Positions 1 to 10,326 of a stretch of 64,000 nucleotides of DNA are shown in pieces. Position numbers and translations under genes: made by a program. The stretch lies in NCBI GenBank assembly GCA_031308135.1, contig JAHLJT010000631.1:171485612-171549611 (forward strand), in the 5' to 3' direction. The notes under the pieces were generated by a model. That model did no database searches. It saw only the letters and a program-made list of their open reading frames with translations, and was not told the DNA's origin. Positions within the stretch are counted from its first letter, which is position 1. Each line of letters begins with the position of its first letter. Origin of the DNA: Acheta domesticus (Eukaryota; Arthropoda; Insecta; Orthoptera; Gryllidae).

Positions 1-344
1 NNNNNNNNNNNNNNNNNNNNNNNNNNNNNNNNNNNNNNNNNNNNNNNNNNNNNNNNNNNNNNNNNNNNNNNNNNNNNNNNNNNNNNNNNNNNNNNNNNNN
101 NNNNNNNNNNNNNNNNNNNNNNNNNNNNNNNNNNNNNNNNNNNNNNNNNNNNNNNNNNNNNNNNNNNNNNNNNNNNNNNNNNNNNNNNNNNNNNNNNNNN
201 NNNNNNNNNNNNNNNNNNNNNNNNNNNNNNNNNNNNNNNNNNNNNNNNNNNNNNNNNNNNNNNNNNNNNNNNNNNNNNNNNNNNNNNNNNNNNNNNNNNN
301 NNNNNNNNNNNNNNNNNNNNNNNNNNNNNNNNNNNNNNNNNNNN
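1..344. other. assembly gap
   Basis: Run of N; the LINE fragment that starts at 345 is cut by it. Confidence 1.
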
Positions 345-498
345 CAGGTGGTCAGCAAATGTCAGGCGCGTGTCAATCATGAGACCAAGGTATTTGATCG
401 ACGGCTGTGATGTAATACGGTGGTCTCCAAGCTTGAGAGTAATGGTTTCTCTCCTTTCCCTGCTAGTATCCACGATAACCTCAGTCTTGTGCTCAGCT
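345..498 (-). pseudogene. LINE reverse transcriptase fragment (R1/Jockey-like)
   Basis: The minus strand reads without a stop through AEHKTEVIVDTSRE, then ITLKLGDHRIT, then QPSIKYLGLMIDTRLTF, then DHL. The AEHKTE and SIKYLG.MID.RL.F..H motifs belong to the thumb/connection part of non-LTR retrotransposon reverse transcriptases of the R1/Jockey type. It is cut by the gap on one side and by a TIR element at about 504 on the other. Only about 50 residues remain, so it is a relic. Clade assignment is by motif memory. Confidence 0.7.
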
Positions 499-503
499 AA
501 CTG

Positions 504-3127
504 TGCCATTCCACATCAAATCAAACAAGAGTTGACACGACTTTTTTTAAACTGTACGATACATTTTTTCTTAAATCTGGACATCAAAAAGGAGAAACGT
601 GTTTCTTTATTTGCCTAAAAATTGATTATTTGTGTAGTTATGCCTATATTTAATTTTGGAATTTACAGGTACTTCACAAAATAAGATCAATTGTTGCTCC
701 AAATGTACCGACTATAACAATTTCTGGTTTGTTTAATTTAATACTTTGACGTGTGTATTTTATTCCTTCGAAAATACATTTTTCAAAAAATATTTTTTTC
801 ATTTTAAAAATGTATTTTTTTCGAAAAAAGTAAAATTTCTATATAAACTTGATGAGATAAAAAATTGAAAAAAATCCGTACTGGCGTGTTCCTTGTTCAA
901 TTTTCTATGAAATACAACAAGAAAAAAAGTGAGCACTCCACACATACAGTTCTGAAAAAATCAATTGTAAGTCATAGAGGAGAGATATACTAGAGTGCGC
1001 ACCGAGCTGCGCAGAAGGCCCGGCCGGGTATCAACATCTCTCGCGCCAGTGTCACGTGACTTTGGGACAGCTAGGTGGCATCTACAAGAAAACTCGTCTC
1101 GCATTAAATGATTTTATTTTTATACGTACGTAAGATGTTTCATTCCAGCGTTTTTTTCTCATTTATTAATCAACCCTAAAAATGTTGTTTATAGCAGAAA
1201 AGTGAATTTAAGTTTTTCTGCTCTATTAGCTCAAGTACATGAAAATTCCGATTTTTGTCAAACTTGTCACTTTCAACCGCATACTCTACTAAACCTGTTT
1301 TACAAGTACAATTACATAGGTCTATAAATAAAAAATATTTGTAAAATTAACTCCATGGGATGCATTAATCCAAATTTCTGTTATTACTCAATGTTAGGCA
1401 TTCTACTATTGAAGATCCACATCAGTGACATTTATAATAGCAAGTTATCAAAATGATATTTCAAGGATTTATAGAGGGAAAAAAGGCTTTTACCTTTGAT
1501 TTATTTAGTCAAAAACAGTAAAAACTGTATGTGATATATGGGGAAAAGTTCCATCTGCACTCATTTTCTTGAGCTTCAAAAGCTATATTTTAACTATAAC
1601 ATTTGACATTTTCCCTCCCAAGTTATATAAAACCTATTTGCATCGATAAACAAACTGCATGTTTTATTTTTTTCTTTGTATTACTAACAACAGTAACATG
1701 CCACTGGCTTTACTCCTACCACTAGTAGCAAGTAAGCTCAAGAAAACACGGGCGTATTGAAGCTACATTTATATCCAAAAGCAAAACAAGGGGACATCTC
1801 AGCATTTGCTCAATGGATCAGGAAAACTGGACAAAAACCTGATCGAAATGAGGGTCTTTGACCTGGAAGGTAAAGTACATATTCTTCAAAGAATTTACTA
1901 ATAAAAATCAACTACAATCATACAAATTACTAACTCTAACATACTATAAACACAACTTACACCAGTAAATACACATAGGATTAATGTCATCTAAATAAAA
2001 TCATTGTTGTTAACTGATCCATACTATTTTTTTGGTAAATTTGGGTGTGCTCTCTTCCTAAATGTTTTAATCGTATGTCAATATATTTAAACAATATTGC
2101 CTTTATTAAATACATCCTGTGATTCATTATGACCTCTTGACCAATAATATGATATGTTAAATTACTAAAAACAGAACTATTCACAAATTCTCTCAGACAT
2201 CTATTTACAATTGTACTACATGCTGCCTTTTTAAAAATGTCACCTCTCCCCTGAAGTATTCTTACTTCTACCTCTGCTCTTTTGCAGATTTTTATAACAT
2301 CTGCAGAAGTCCATAATCATCTTTCCTCTGAATGAAGGAATATGATCCTTCATCAGTATCAGTCCAGCAAAGAACTAAGCTTACAGTTCACATAAGCAAG
2401 AGACTTTTGCAACTTTCTAACTAAATTTTTTTCCAATATAAGTTACAATGTCCACAACATAGGGAGACAATCTAGTTTCAAGATTGTGTACTGATGGCAA
2501 GTACTTATGGTCAGTTGGTACCTCACTGCCAAGTTCAGGATCATTTACTTGTGGCACACTTGCATACTGGCATGAACTGACATGTAACACAGTTGTTTCA
2601 TCCTGTGGAACACAATTTGCAAAGTTAAATTGTTATTGCACTTCTTGAAAAGAAAAAGAATTTTGGATCGTAAGCAGTGAACAAATATCCACAACGTCCC
2701 AAAATAATTACGCTGTAGCACCACAAACAGCAAACAGCACGAAACGCTACATACAGCAGCGTACAGCACGAGCTGCCGGTGTCCCGAAGTCACGTGACTT
2801 ACGACCACCTCATGTTGAAACCTGCGCAGTAGGCTCACGCGTACTCTAGTTGTATCTCTCCTCTATGTTGTAAGTATGAGGGCGCCCTCTGCCTCTACCC
2901 ATGTACTAACGAATTGTGTTCGGTCAGTCTTTGATGCAAGTGCTGAAGAACTAAAAAAAGAATGACCGTCTGCCTGATTAGGGTTTCAAGAGTTATTAGT
3001 ATTTTAGATGTTTACTCTGTCCCCAAAATATATGACATTATGTCATATATGTTTTTGTGGGTAACATCGTGGGTGACTTGCAAGTCATCTATGTTCTTAT
3101 GGGTGAGAGTGAAAGGAATTGAAATAC
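504..3127. mobile_element. composite TIR element, first (partial) copy
   Basis: Left end reads CCATTCCACATCAAATC, a variant of the inverted end seen intact at 3128 and 5123. Without the hAT insert at 973-2867, the remaining roughly 730 bases (504-972 plus 2868-3127) align along their length with 3128-3720: the same order of inverted end, an ATTGATTA..TTGTAGTTATGCC block, the TTGTAAGT site, and a GTTCGRTCAGTCTTTGAT block. It is therefore a 5'-partial paralogue of the adjacent element, lying upstream of it in direct orientation. Confidence 0.6.
973..2867. mobile_element. non-autonomous hAT-type DNA transposon, 1.9 kb
   Basis: Ends are inverted: CATAGAGGAGAGATA at 973 and its complement ending at 2867. 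An exact 8-bp target duplication TTGTAAGT flanks it (965-972 and 2868-2875). The 8-bp duplication and CA..TG ends point to the hAT superfamily. Further subterminal symmetry is visible (GTCACGTGACTT near both ends). No transposase reading frame survives. One internal stretch (about 1755-1865) still reads as a peptide containing ISAFAQWIR and TGQKPDR. A second copy of the left end starts at 63711. Confidence 0.9.
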
Positions 3128-5123
3128 GAGCCATTCCACGTCAAATCGCACAAGAATTTACACGACTATTTTTTAAATGTATGCAATTAAAAAAAATAAA
3201 TGACACGAATATATGGCATTCATTCTGGACATCAAAAAAAGAGGCACGTGATTTTTTATTTACCTGATAATTGATTAGTTTTGTAGTTATGCCTATATTA
3301 AATTTTGGAATGTACGCGTACTTTGCAAAATATGATTGATTGATGCTCCGAATGTACTAAACATAAAAATTCCTGGTTTGTTTCGTTTAATACTTTGATA
3401 TGTTTATTTTATTCCTCTGTAAATTATTTTCTCAAAAAATAAATATTTCATTAAAAATAGGAATTTAAAAAAAATGAATATTTCTATATGAACTCTCTCA
3501 GATAAACATTTGAAAACAAGAAACAAAGTGAGCACTCAATACGTACAGATAAATCTATTGTAAGTATGCGGGAGCATGGTTCCTGCCCCTGCACTGACGA
3601 ATTGTGTTCGATCAGTCTTTGATACAAGTGCCGACAGAAAATAAAAAGAATGGCCGTCTGCCTGATTAGGGTTTCAAGAAACAATAGTGACTCACATGTT
3701 CACTCTTTCTCCAGAAGTGATGGGTGACAGCAAAACGAATTCTACAACTGCTTTTCCGCGGGTCAGCGAAACGAATTTTACTGCATCCCTTTGCGTCCTA
3801 GGGATGGGGTGGCCTGTCAAGGGACATTTCTCAACATCAGTCACAACACGCACATTATGAAGATAAGAGTGCTAGTGGTTGTTCTGTGAATAGTGTGTAC
3901 ACTGTGCAACATGAGTAGCGATCACTGTATGAGATATGACAGATATTTCAATCCATTTAATCTTTCTGATCACGATTTTTAGAAAAGAAAATCTCCAAGA
4001 CGCGTAACCCACAATTTTATAGTGAATTTTCTGGAGTTATTAGATTGGCAAATTTATGATTCATTTTGGAAGGGAATCGACTTCCAAAACAGCCTGTTGT
4101 TAGTGAAGAGAGCGTCGAGATCAGTGGCTCTCGTGACATTAACAAAAATAGCGGAACGTCCAGTAAATATAGTGAAAAGAGTGGAAATCAAGGAAATAAC
4201 AATTTAAGCTCTTCAGATACTTCGTCACGTATCTGCGTCAAGTACTTTGTCAAGTATCAAGTATATGCGAAATTAATAAAGAGAAGATAAACAAGAGTTA
4301 AATTTCAATAGGAATTTTGTCCAGACCTGAAGTAAATTAGGTAAGGCATTAAAACTGTGCATTGTGACGAAAGTTCAGGAATTCTATGGTAAGCGAGGAT
4401 TTGTATTTAAAGTTAATTGTGAGGGACCAGAAAATTTCAAAAATGTCAATCAAAACATGAGTCAAGAATCCGTCATTTAATTATTTATAAATGTATTAAT
4501 ATTATTTATAAGTATTAATATACATAAATATTATTATTTATAAATTCAATCGTGAAGTTTTACCACCTCCAGAGTATTAAATTACTGCTCCATCCAAGGA
4601 AACCGACGGCCAGTAACGCAAGAAACGCGTCTGTTGCAGCAATCTATTATAAGCTCTTTCGTAAAATATTAATATCATTGAAAGTTACTGAGATCCCACT
4701 TTGATTTTTTCTGGAGATATCGTCAATACTCTAGTGTGTTTATAAATATTTGTTTAAAAAAATTTAGCTCATCGAATTTAAAAGAATATTTCATTTTCAA
4801 AATTTCCTTTTTTTTAAAAAAATGAAAATTCAGGAAATTAAAAATTTTGCAAAATCTTAAAAATTAAACATGTTTTTAAGTTTCGAATGGAATTTGAACG
4901 GAATTTCTAAAATTAGTGTATTCAAGTACATGATATTTTTAAGTTAGTGATGCGCATAGTTTTTAGCAAATTTCATTATACAATATTTCCGAAAATAATA
5001 AAGTTAGAAAAAATAAAAATACACGTGTTAACGTATTTGAACAAATTGAAAAAATTAGAAAATAATTAAAAATATGAAGGTCAAATTTTGGTCTTTTTTG
5101 TGCGATTTGACGTGGAATGGCTC
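3128..5123 (+). mobile_element. 2.0 kb DNA element with 26-bp inverted ends
   Basis: The left end GAGCCATTCCACGTCAAATC (continuing GCACAA, to 3153) is matched perfectly by the inverted right end at 5098-5123. No clean 2-9 bp duplication is visible directly at 3127/5124. Outside the larger composite, AACTG occurs at 499-503 and 5124-5128 and may be the duplication of the whole 504-5123 block. The interior carries a broken gene (3911-4450). A single TTGTAAGT at about 3555 is the empty-site counterpart of the hAT insertion at 973. Superfamily not assigned. Confidence 0.75.
3911..4450 (+). pseudogene. broken copy of an uncharacterised multi-copy family (NPF / ICDxC)
   Basis: Starting at ATG 3911, the frame reads a short N-terminus with RYFNPFNLSDHDF, a stop, then KRKSPRRVTHNFI. 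After a frameshift come IYDSFWKGIDF (corresponding to ICDxCxxxI) and a Ser/Asn-rich stretch at 4066-4240, then further pieces ending EINKE and SIGI. I recognise this order (NPF motif, ICD..C, acidic/Ser-rich linker, IG[IV]SP) from an uncharacterised protein family with many copies in arthropod and cnidarian genomes. A second relic lies at 56129-57058. It sits inside a TIR element, which suggests a transposon-encoded protein. At least one stop and two frameshifts; not functional. Confidence 0.45.
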
Positions 5124-5210
5124 AACTGCACCCTGAGTTTTTCATCGGAAATCCCAGGTGTCATCATTAAAGGTTCGGATCCTGGTTTTGGTGGAAATCT
5201 AGAGGAACAC

Positions 5211-5830
5211 AAGAGGTTAAAGTTGGTTAGGTTCCATTAGGATCGATCCGGGATTGCTCAGCCGCCAGCCAAGGATGGGACGGGAATGATCGAGAAACCC
5301 CCCGGCACTGCCACTACCAGGGGGGCATCCCACCCTAGGTGTAGCCAAGGCCAGGAATTCTCTAAGTGCAGAGGGGTGGGAACTTGGGCAGGCGAGGCAA
5401 CATCGGAGCGCTCGCCCCTCAGTTTGCCATCCAGCCTATTGCCTTAGCACCACACCAAGCCCGCTCGGCCCCGTTGGGGCTAACCATCGTGGTCCGGCAG
5501 GACTAGGTAGAGCGCCATGTGACAGAGGCGTGGGAGAGCATGTCGTTTGGGACCAGGAGTGGGCCTGGCTTCTCTGCAGGGCAGAGAGAATCCGGGCCCG
5601 GAAGGGCCGGCGCCAACGGCCCTGGGATCGGGTAATGGCCGGCGGCGAGCAGGGATACGGGATCGGAAGAAGCGCCCACGGGGAAGTGACAGTAAACTGC
5701 CTCCACCCCAGGGCACTCTAGGATTATCAGCACAATATCTAATACATCCCCCGAAAGGAATGTTCAGATATCATCTTTGGAACTAATAGAACGCCCTCTC
5801 GGCCCTTAGCCAAAAGGCCGAGAAGCGACC
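5211..5830 (-). repeat. U2 snRNA-headed GC-rich retrosequence
   Basis: Read on the minus strand from 5828, the sequence TCGCTTCTCGGCCTTTTGGC followed by TAAG is identical to the 5' end of U2 snRNA. The next roughly 100 bases align loosely with U2 (GTTCT..TA..AGTT, ATATCTGA, TCC..TCCGaGGA). After that comes a GC-rich body of about 490 bases to 5211, very unlike the AT-rich surroundings. It could be a U2-derived SINE-like family or a U2/LINE chimera made by template switching. Open frames on both strands here reflect GC content, and none is recognisable. Confidence 0.55.
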
Positions 5831-5840
5831 ACCAACTAAA

Positions 5841-6581
5841 CAGTGGCGCAGCGTGACTCGCGCGTTTGAGGATGCTCAACAATAACGCGAACTGAAGACA
5901 TCATGATTCTTAATGTTCTCTAGAATCTATGGTATTGAAACAAATGTTACTCTAGTTCAACAGATTTATGTCAGGAGACTTCTTGAAAGCAAATTATGAA
6001 ATAGCTCAACTTTAGTTCTCATGCACAATTGACAATGAGATCACTTGTGAATTGATATATTTCGAACCAAAACAAAATGTAATATATTTCATTCAACTTC
6101 AATTCCACTTCTTAGATATTAATTGAGAATTAGTAGGCAAGCACTATTTCGACTGTTTGTGCCCATGACCAAGCACAGAATAACGAGTGAGAGAGAAAAG
6201 ATTTTTCTGACAACCTCAAATGTGGTGCGCTCTCGTGCACAAACGAGCAACTTGCTCAAACTTTTTCCCAGCCGTATGCTAGCTTTTCGGGACTCGAGAA
6301 TCGTGGGGCAGGGGTGAAGGAGGGGAGAATCTCGCCGTCTGCGCATGCGTCATTGCCCGTCGCCAAATCGTGGCAGACGCTAGAAGCATTTTAGCGTCCA
6401 GGCAGAGGCCAGCTTGTATAAACGCGCGGAATTCAATCATAGGAAATCACTTGAAAATTAACACAAAACTTATTTCGCTCAATGCGTTTTACTCACTTGG
6501 AATACAATATTTACACTTCTTTGATTAATAGTTCACGTGGGGATGCTCAGCATCTTAGCGTCCCCTGACGCTACGCCACTG
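5841..6581. mobile_element. hAT MITE, 741 bp (CAGTGGCG family)
   Basis: Inverted ends CAGTGGCGCAGCGT (5841) and ACGCTACGCCACTG (ends 6581). Flanking 8-mers CAACTAAA (5833-5840) and CAACTAAC (6582-6589) match at 7 of 8 positions. No coding capacity. Related copies in inverse orientation are at 19782-20588 and about 62620-62882. Confidence 0.88.
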
Positions 6582-6650
6582 CAACTAACAATGGCGATCG
6601 CTTCGTCCCAATTGCACACAATCTCCTCAGTATGTTTCGCAACGGCGACG

Positions 6651-6690
6651 GTGTGTGTGTGTGCGCGGGGGGGGGGGGACGCGCGAGCGT
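6651..6690 (+). repeat. GT-rich and G-run low-complexity tract
   Basis: A short GTGTGTGTGTG run is followed by GCGCG and ten or so G residues just right of the hAT MITE. Simple sequence only. Confidence 0.85.
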
Positions 6691-7720
6691 GCGTGTATGT
6701 TGTGCCTTTATTATATTTATAAACCATATTGAAGTTGTGAGATTGTGTCGTAATTGCCTGAAAAGGCATTTGTTTCCAGGTATATGTAAAAGTATATCAG
6801 TTGAGGAATATATTGGAGTTTATTTTATTACAAAGTGTGTTAACATGTTTGTTAGAAGTTAGGTTTTGATCTATGAATATTCCTATAAACAGTTGGTTAG
6901 ATCTATTGATTCAGTCTACTTCCACTTTGTTTTGATGTAGGTAACAATGATGAAACTTGAAATTGTTTAATACCATTTTATAAACGTTTAATTTTAATTC
7001 ATTAATCGACAGATAACTTTTAATTGATTTTAAAGATTCAGTCAGATTAGATTCTAGACGACAAAGATCTTGCATACTTTTAATGTATGATATAATTTTA
7101 AAGTAAAAAATAAAACATCTCATAAACATTACATGGCCACTGACGAATTATATGAATATTATGTGATCAAACTGGTGGTAAAATAATAAAAATAACTATC
7201 TTTGCAAAACCATTGTATTTTTTGCATAACCATTGTATAGTATGAAGTACGTACTTCGTAGTTCGTAGCACGTACTTCGAAGCACACCGTTCATAGATGC
7301 GCGTATTACCAAAAATTCACACAAGATACCGCGCCCGACGCTCGTTCCAGTGACGTCATGTTACTGAATCTTCTACAAATTAAAATTATGCCATGGAAAT
7401 CCTGGACCGTGAGGTGCTGCCAGTACACGTGAATTTTAGTAGTTCGGAGGGCAGCACCGTCGCCTCTGGGTAGCAAATGGCAGGCTGCTAGAAGTAGTGA
7501 GCTTATGGATAAAACACGACATTAGTATCGATATTTTTTAAACGTGGTGATCCTTCTTTGGAGGTTTTCATCTGCCTATAATGGACTAAAAACTTTCTTA
7601 GGTATACTTTCTCTCAGTGGTATGTTCTTTTACCTCTATAATAAAGTTATATTTTCACGATAACCAAGTGGTGACTTACTGTGGACTGGGGCAAAAGGGG
7701 CCAGGAGAGTCTGAGTAAGC
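6690..7720. other. non-coding stretch
   Basis: No gene or complete element is recognised. Around 7230-7290 are short palindromic runs of ACGTACTTCG-type words, perhaps an eroded element end. The 7290-7500 part has higher GC than its surroundings, with no open frame of note. Confidence 0.4.
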
Positions 7721-7911
7721 GTATTACTTTCTCGTGTATGTACGTATATAACAGAGTAATAAATGTAGTACAGGGAAAGTTATGTGTGCTGCGGAAAATC
7801 GATTTCGAGATTTCAACGGAAATACACGTTTTGGGGGTCCCCTGATATCGAAAAAAAAGTTGTTTATTATTTTGTTTTCAAAACGTCCGTCAGTCCACCT
7901 GTCTGTCCATC

Positions 7912-8918
7912 CACAGTTTAGTATAACAGTTGCGAAGCTCCCTATGATTTTTTTCATCCGTGCGACCTCAGCGCTCCCAGTGGCCAGCAAGAGGCAGCAC
8001 CAGTTCGTTTAGGTGCGGCATGTATATTTGCATGCTGTTTACGCGTAATTTACTTGATGCTATGTGATAGAAATACATTTTTGATGAAGTGAGTTGAATC
8101 GATTGAATATTATTATTATCCGCTCTTAGCTCACTTGCCATTGTTAAATTATGACACATTTGTGTCCTGCATACATTGATGCACAGCATGCCCTATCTAT
8201 TTACGGCATAAATTGTAGCAACAGTCAAAAGAATTCGCCAAATATATCCTTCTTTATGTTTCCTAAAGAGACAAAGGAAAGCGTTAACAAAATCGTTCGT
8301 GAATGTTTTTATTTTAAAGCGCATTTTCAATAAGCTAATTCCAACGTTTTCTTGTTGTTCTTCTATATGGTTTTGTGTATATTTTTTGTATTTTCGGCAT
8401 CAATCATTTTGAATGTCAAGAAAGATTATTTATCAGCTAATAAATATTATGTAAACCTTGATTTTTACCATTTTATCATTTTAAATGTATTGTCATATTA
8501 AAATTATAATTATTTTTTAAATATTATTGTAACTTTTAGGTGTGCCACCCCCATCTCAATAAGGTTTTCGCACAGATTTCCTTGATTCATAGAGCAAATG
8601 CTGAATGATTCATTATTTTGCTTCTGCGCAGTAAGTGTAGGTTTTATCATGTTACTTTGACAGTAATAAATTTCTATTTTATGATAAATTTGGAATGAGC
8701 GTTTTGTTATGTATGCACCACAAATTTTCAGATGTTATGTACAAGACGTTGCGCTGTTTTAAAAGTGTTCTAAAACTTTCAGCATTAAAAATTATGAATT
8801 ACTAGGTAGTACTTATAGCCTTTAAGACAGATGCCTCTTGCTCGCCATCAGGAGCGCTAGTGTCAAACGGACGAATTCTCCTCCCATTAGAGCTTCGCAA
8901 CTGTTAAACTAAACTGTG
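7912..8918 (+). mobile_element. non-autonomous P-type element, 1.0 kb
   Basis: Nearly identical inverted ends: CACAGTTTAGTATAACAGTT at 7912, continuing GCGAAGCTC, and the complement ending at 8918. The repeated flank GTCCATC occurs at 7905-7911 and 8919-8925. That is 7 bp; P elements make 8 bp, with GTCC-like preferred targets. A THAP-domain remnant inside (8196-8285) supports the P/THAP9 superfamily. It interrupts unit U. The superfamily call rests on the THAP remnant and is inference. Confidence 0.6.
8151..8333 (+). pseudogene. THAP zinc-finger remnant
   Basis: The 60-residue frame contains YGINCSNSQKNSPNISFFMF followed by PKETKE. This matches the start of a THAP C2CH finger (C..xxC.N....NPxISFFxFPK), the DNA-binding domain of P-type transposases. 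The first expected cysteine position is not conserved, and the rest of the domain (WxxA, CSxHF) is missing. A fossil exon, not a gene. Confidence 0.45.
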
Positions 8919-9019
8919 GTCCATCTGTGAACACGACTACCACCTAAAACATAGTACGTTTTTTCCAAAATGGATATTCCCCAGTCGATCTGGCTCGACT
9001 CGAGAACAGTAAACCGCGT

Positions 9020-10326
9020 CGTCCTAAATGGCAATTTTCTTTGAAAAACTTGGAACCGTTTTTAAGAAAATGGCGTTTAAGCGCTATTGCAACTGCGAAA
9101 AGTGAAGCTATTTTTCACAGTAATCTCTTGTGATTTTGAAAAACTTCATTAGAAGTCATTTGAAGCACTTACACTCACAAATACGATAGTGATTACAAAT
9201 TGCTGGAAATGTGCATATTAACAATGTGAGAGATCATTAAAAAGCTACCTCAAAATGAACTTTACATCATATTAAAGAGTGCAACTAGCCGTTTCAAACG
9301 TTTGAAAAAAAATTGAAGCCATTTATGAGAAAATGGCGTTTGAACGTTTCTGAAAATGCGGAACTTTGAGCTAGTTTTCACAGAAAGCGGTTGAGTTTTC
9401 GAGAAACTTTACTGGATATTATTTAAAGCAAACATACTCGTAAATATAGTAATGTGAACAAATCGCCGCTAATGTTATACGTAAATACGTAATGTTATAC
9501 GCCGTTAAATACTAACGACGTGAGACAACTAAAAAAAATCGTTTTTGTACTTTTTGAAAAAACAAATAGAGCTATATGGCGTTTATGTCATCTCATAGAG
9601 TACATTAGGCACTATTCCTACCAAACGTTTAAAGAAAAAATGTGGAGCCGTTTTTGAGAAAATCTTGTTTTCGTAAATGTTGAAAATTGCACATATTGCA
9701 TGCACTATTGCGCGAAAACTGCCAACATTTAAAAAAAATGTACATGACCTTAATGAAATAACTCACTACGGAGAAAAAAAAATATTTGAAGGAAACATCT
9801 CTATCTTCAAATTTGTAGTTGTAGAAAGAGGCCTAAGAAAATTGAAACTTTTGCAATGTTTGAAAATTCAGAATTAACAGTGAAATTAGGACCTGTGCCA
9901 CCTTAATAAGTGTATTTTTTCTCTATTCTTACAAGAAATTTTGAAATAAAATAAAATTTTGGAACCGTTTTTAAGATAATTTTGAAAATGTCCGGGTGGT
10001 TCGCGTAAAGTACCCCCAAATTTTGAAGAAAGTTTTTCAAAATGTCAAGCTTTGACTGGAGCTAGATCGTCAGGGCTTTCTTCAATTTGGAAAAAAATCC
10101 TACGTATGGTTTATGCGCTAGTGATGTTGACAAGACGGACGGAAAAATGGACGTACGTTTTGCGTTCAATTAGTTTTTCGGTATCAAGGACCCATAAAAC
10201 AGGGATTCAGGCCACACCACGTGTTAGGGGATTTTTTTTTAATTTCGCAACTTGATTTAAATCCGCCATTTTTTTCGCGCAGCATTATATAAATTTCCCT
10301 ATACTACTATAATAGTCCGTATATAC
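9020..10326 (-). mobile_element. unit U repeat, inverted copy
   Basis: Reads on the minus strand from a head at about 10320 (TATAGGGAAATTTATATAAT, GCTGCGCGAAAAAAATGGC, CCTAACACGTGGTG) through the diverged 300-bp monomers to the tail at 9020 (CCTAAATGGCAATTTTC on plus). Together with 11692-12458 it forms a head-to-head pair. The hAT element at 10327 sits exactly at the symmetry point. Confidence 0.8.

Larger units (their letters stand above)
7724..9015 (+). mobile_element. unit U repeat, head part, split by a P-type element
   Basis: The head of unit U (TCGTGTATGTACGTATAT.., AGGGAAAGTTATGT, ..CCGTCAGTCC) runs to 7911. It resumes at 8919 with GTCCATCTGTGAACACG and CCAAAATGGATATTCC. It stops near 9015, where an inverted unit U begins. 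See the full unit at 23047-24662 for the reference structure. Confidence 0.7.

Noticed and set aside
5480..5786. Several overlapping 60-80 residue frames on both strands
   Set aside because: They arise from the GC-rich body of the U2-headed repeat, where stops are rare; none resembles a known protein.
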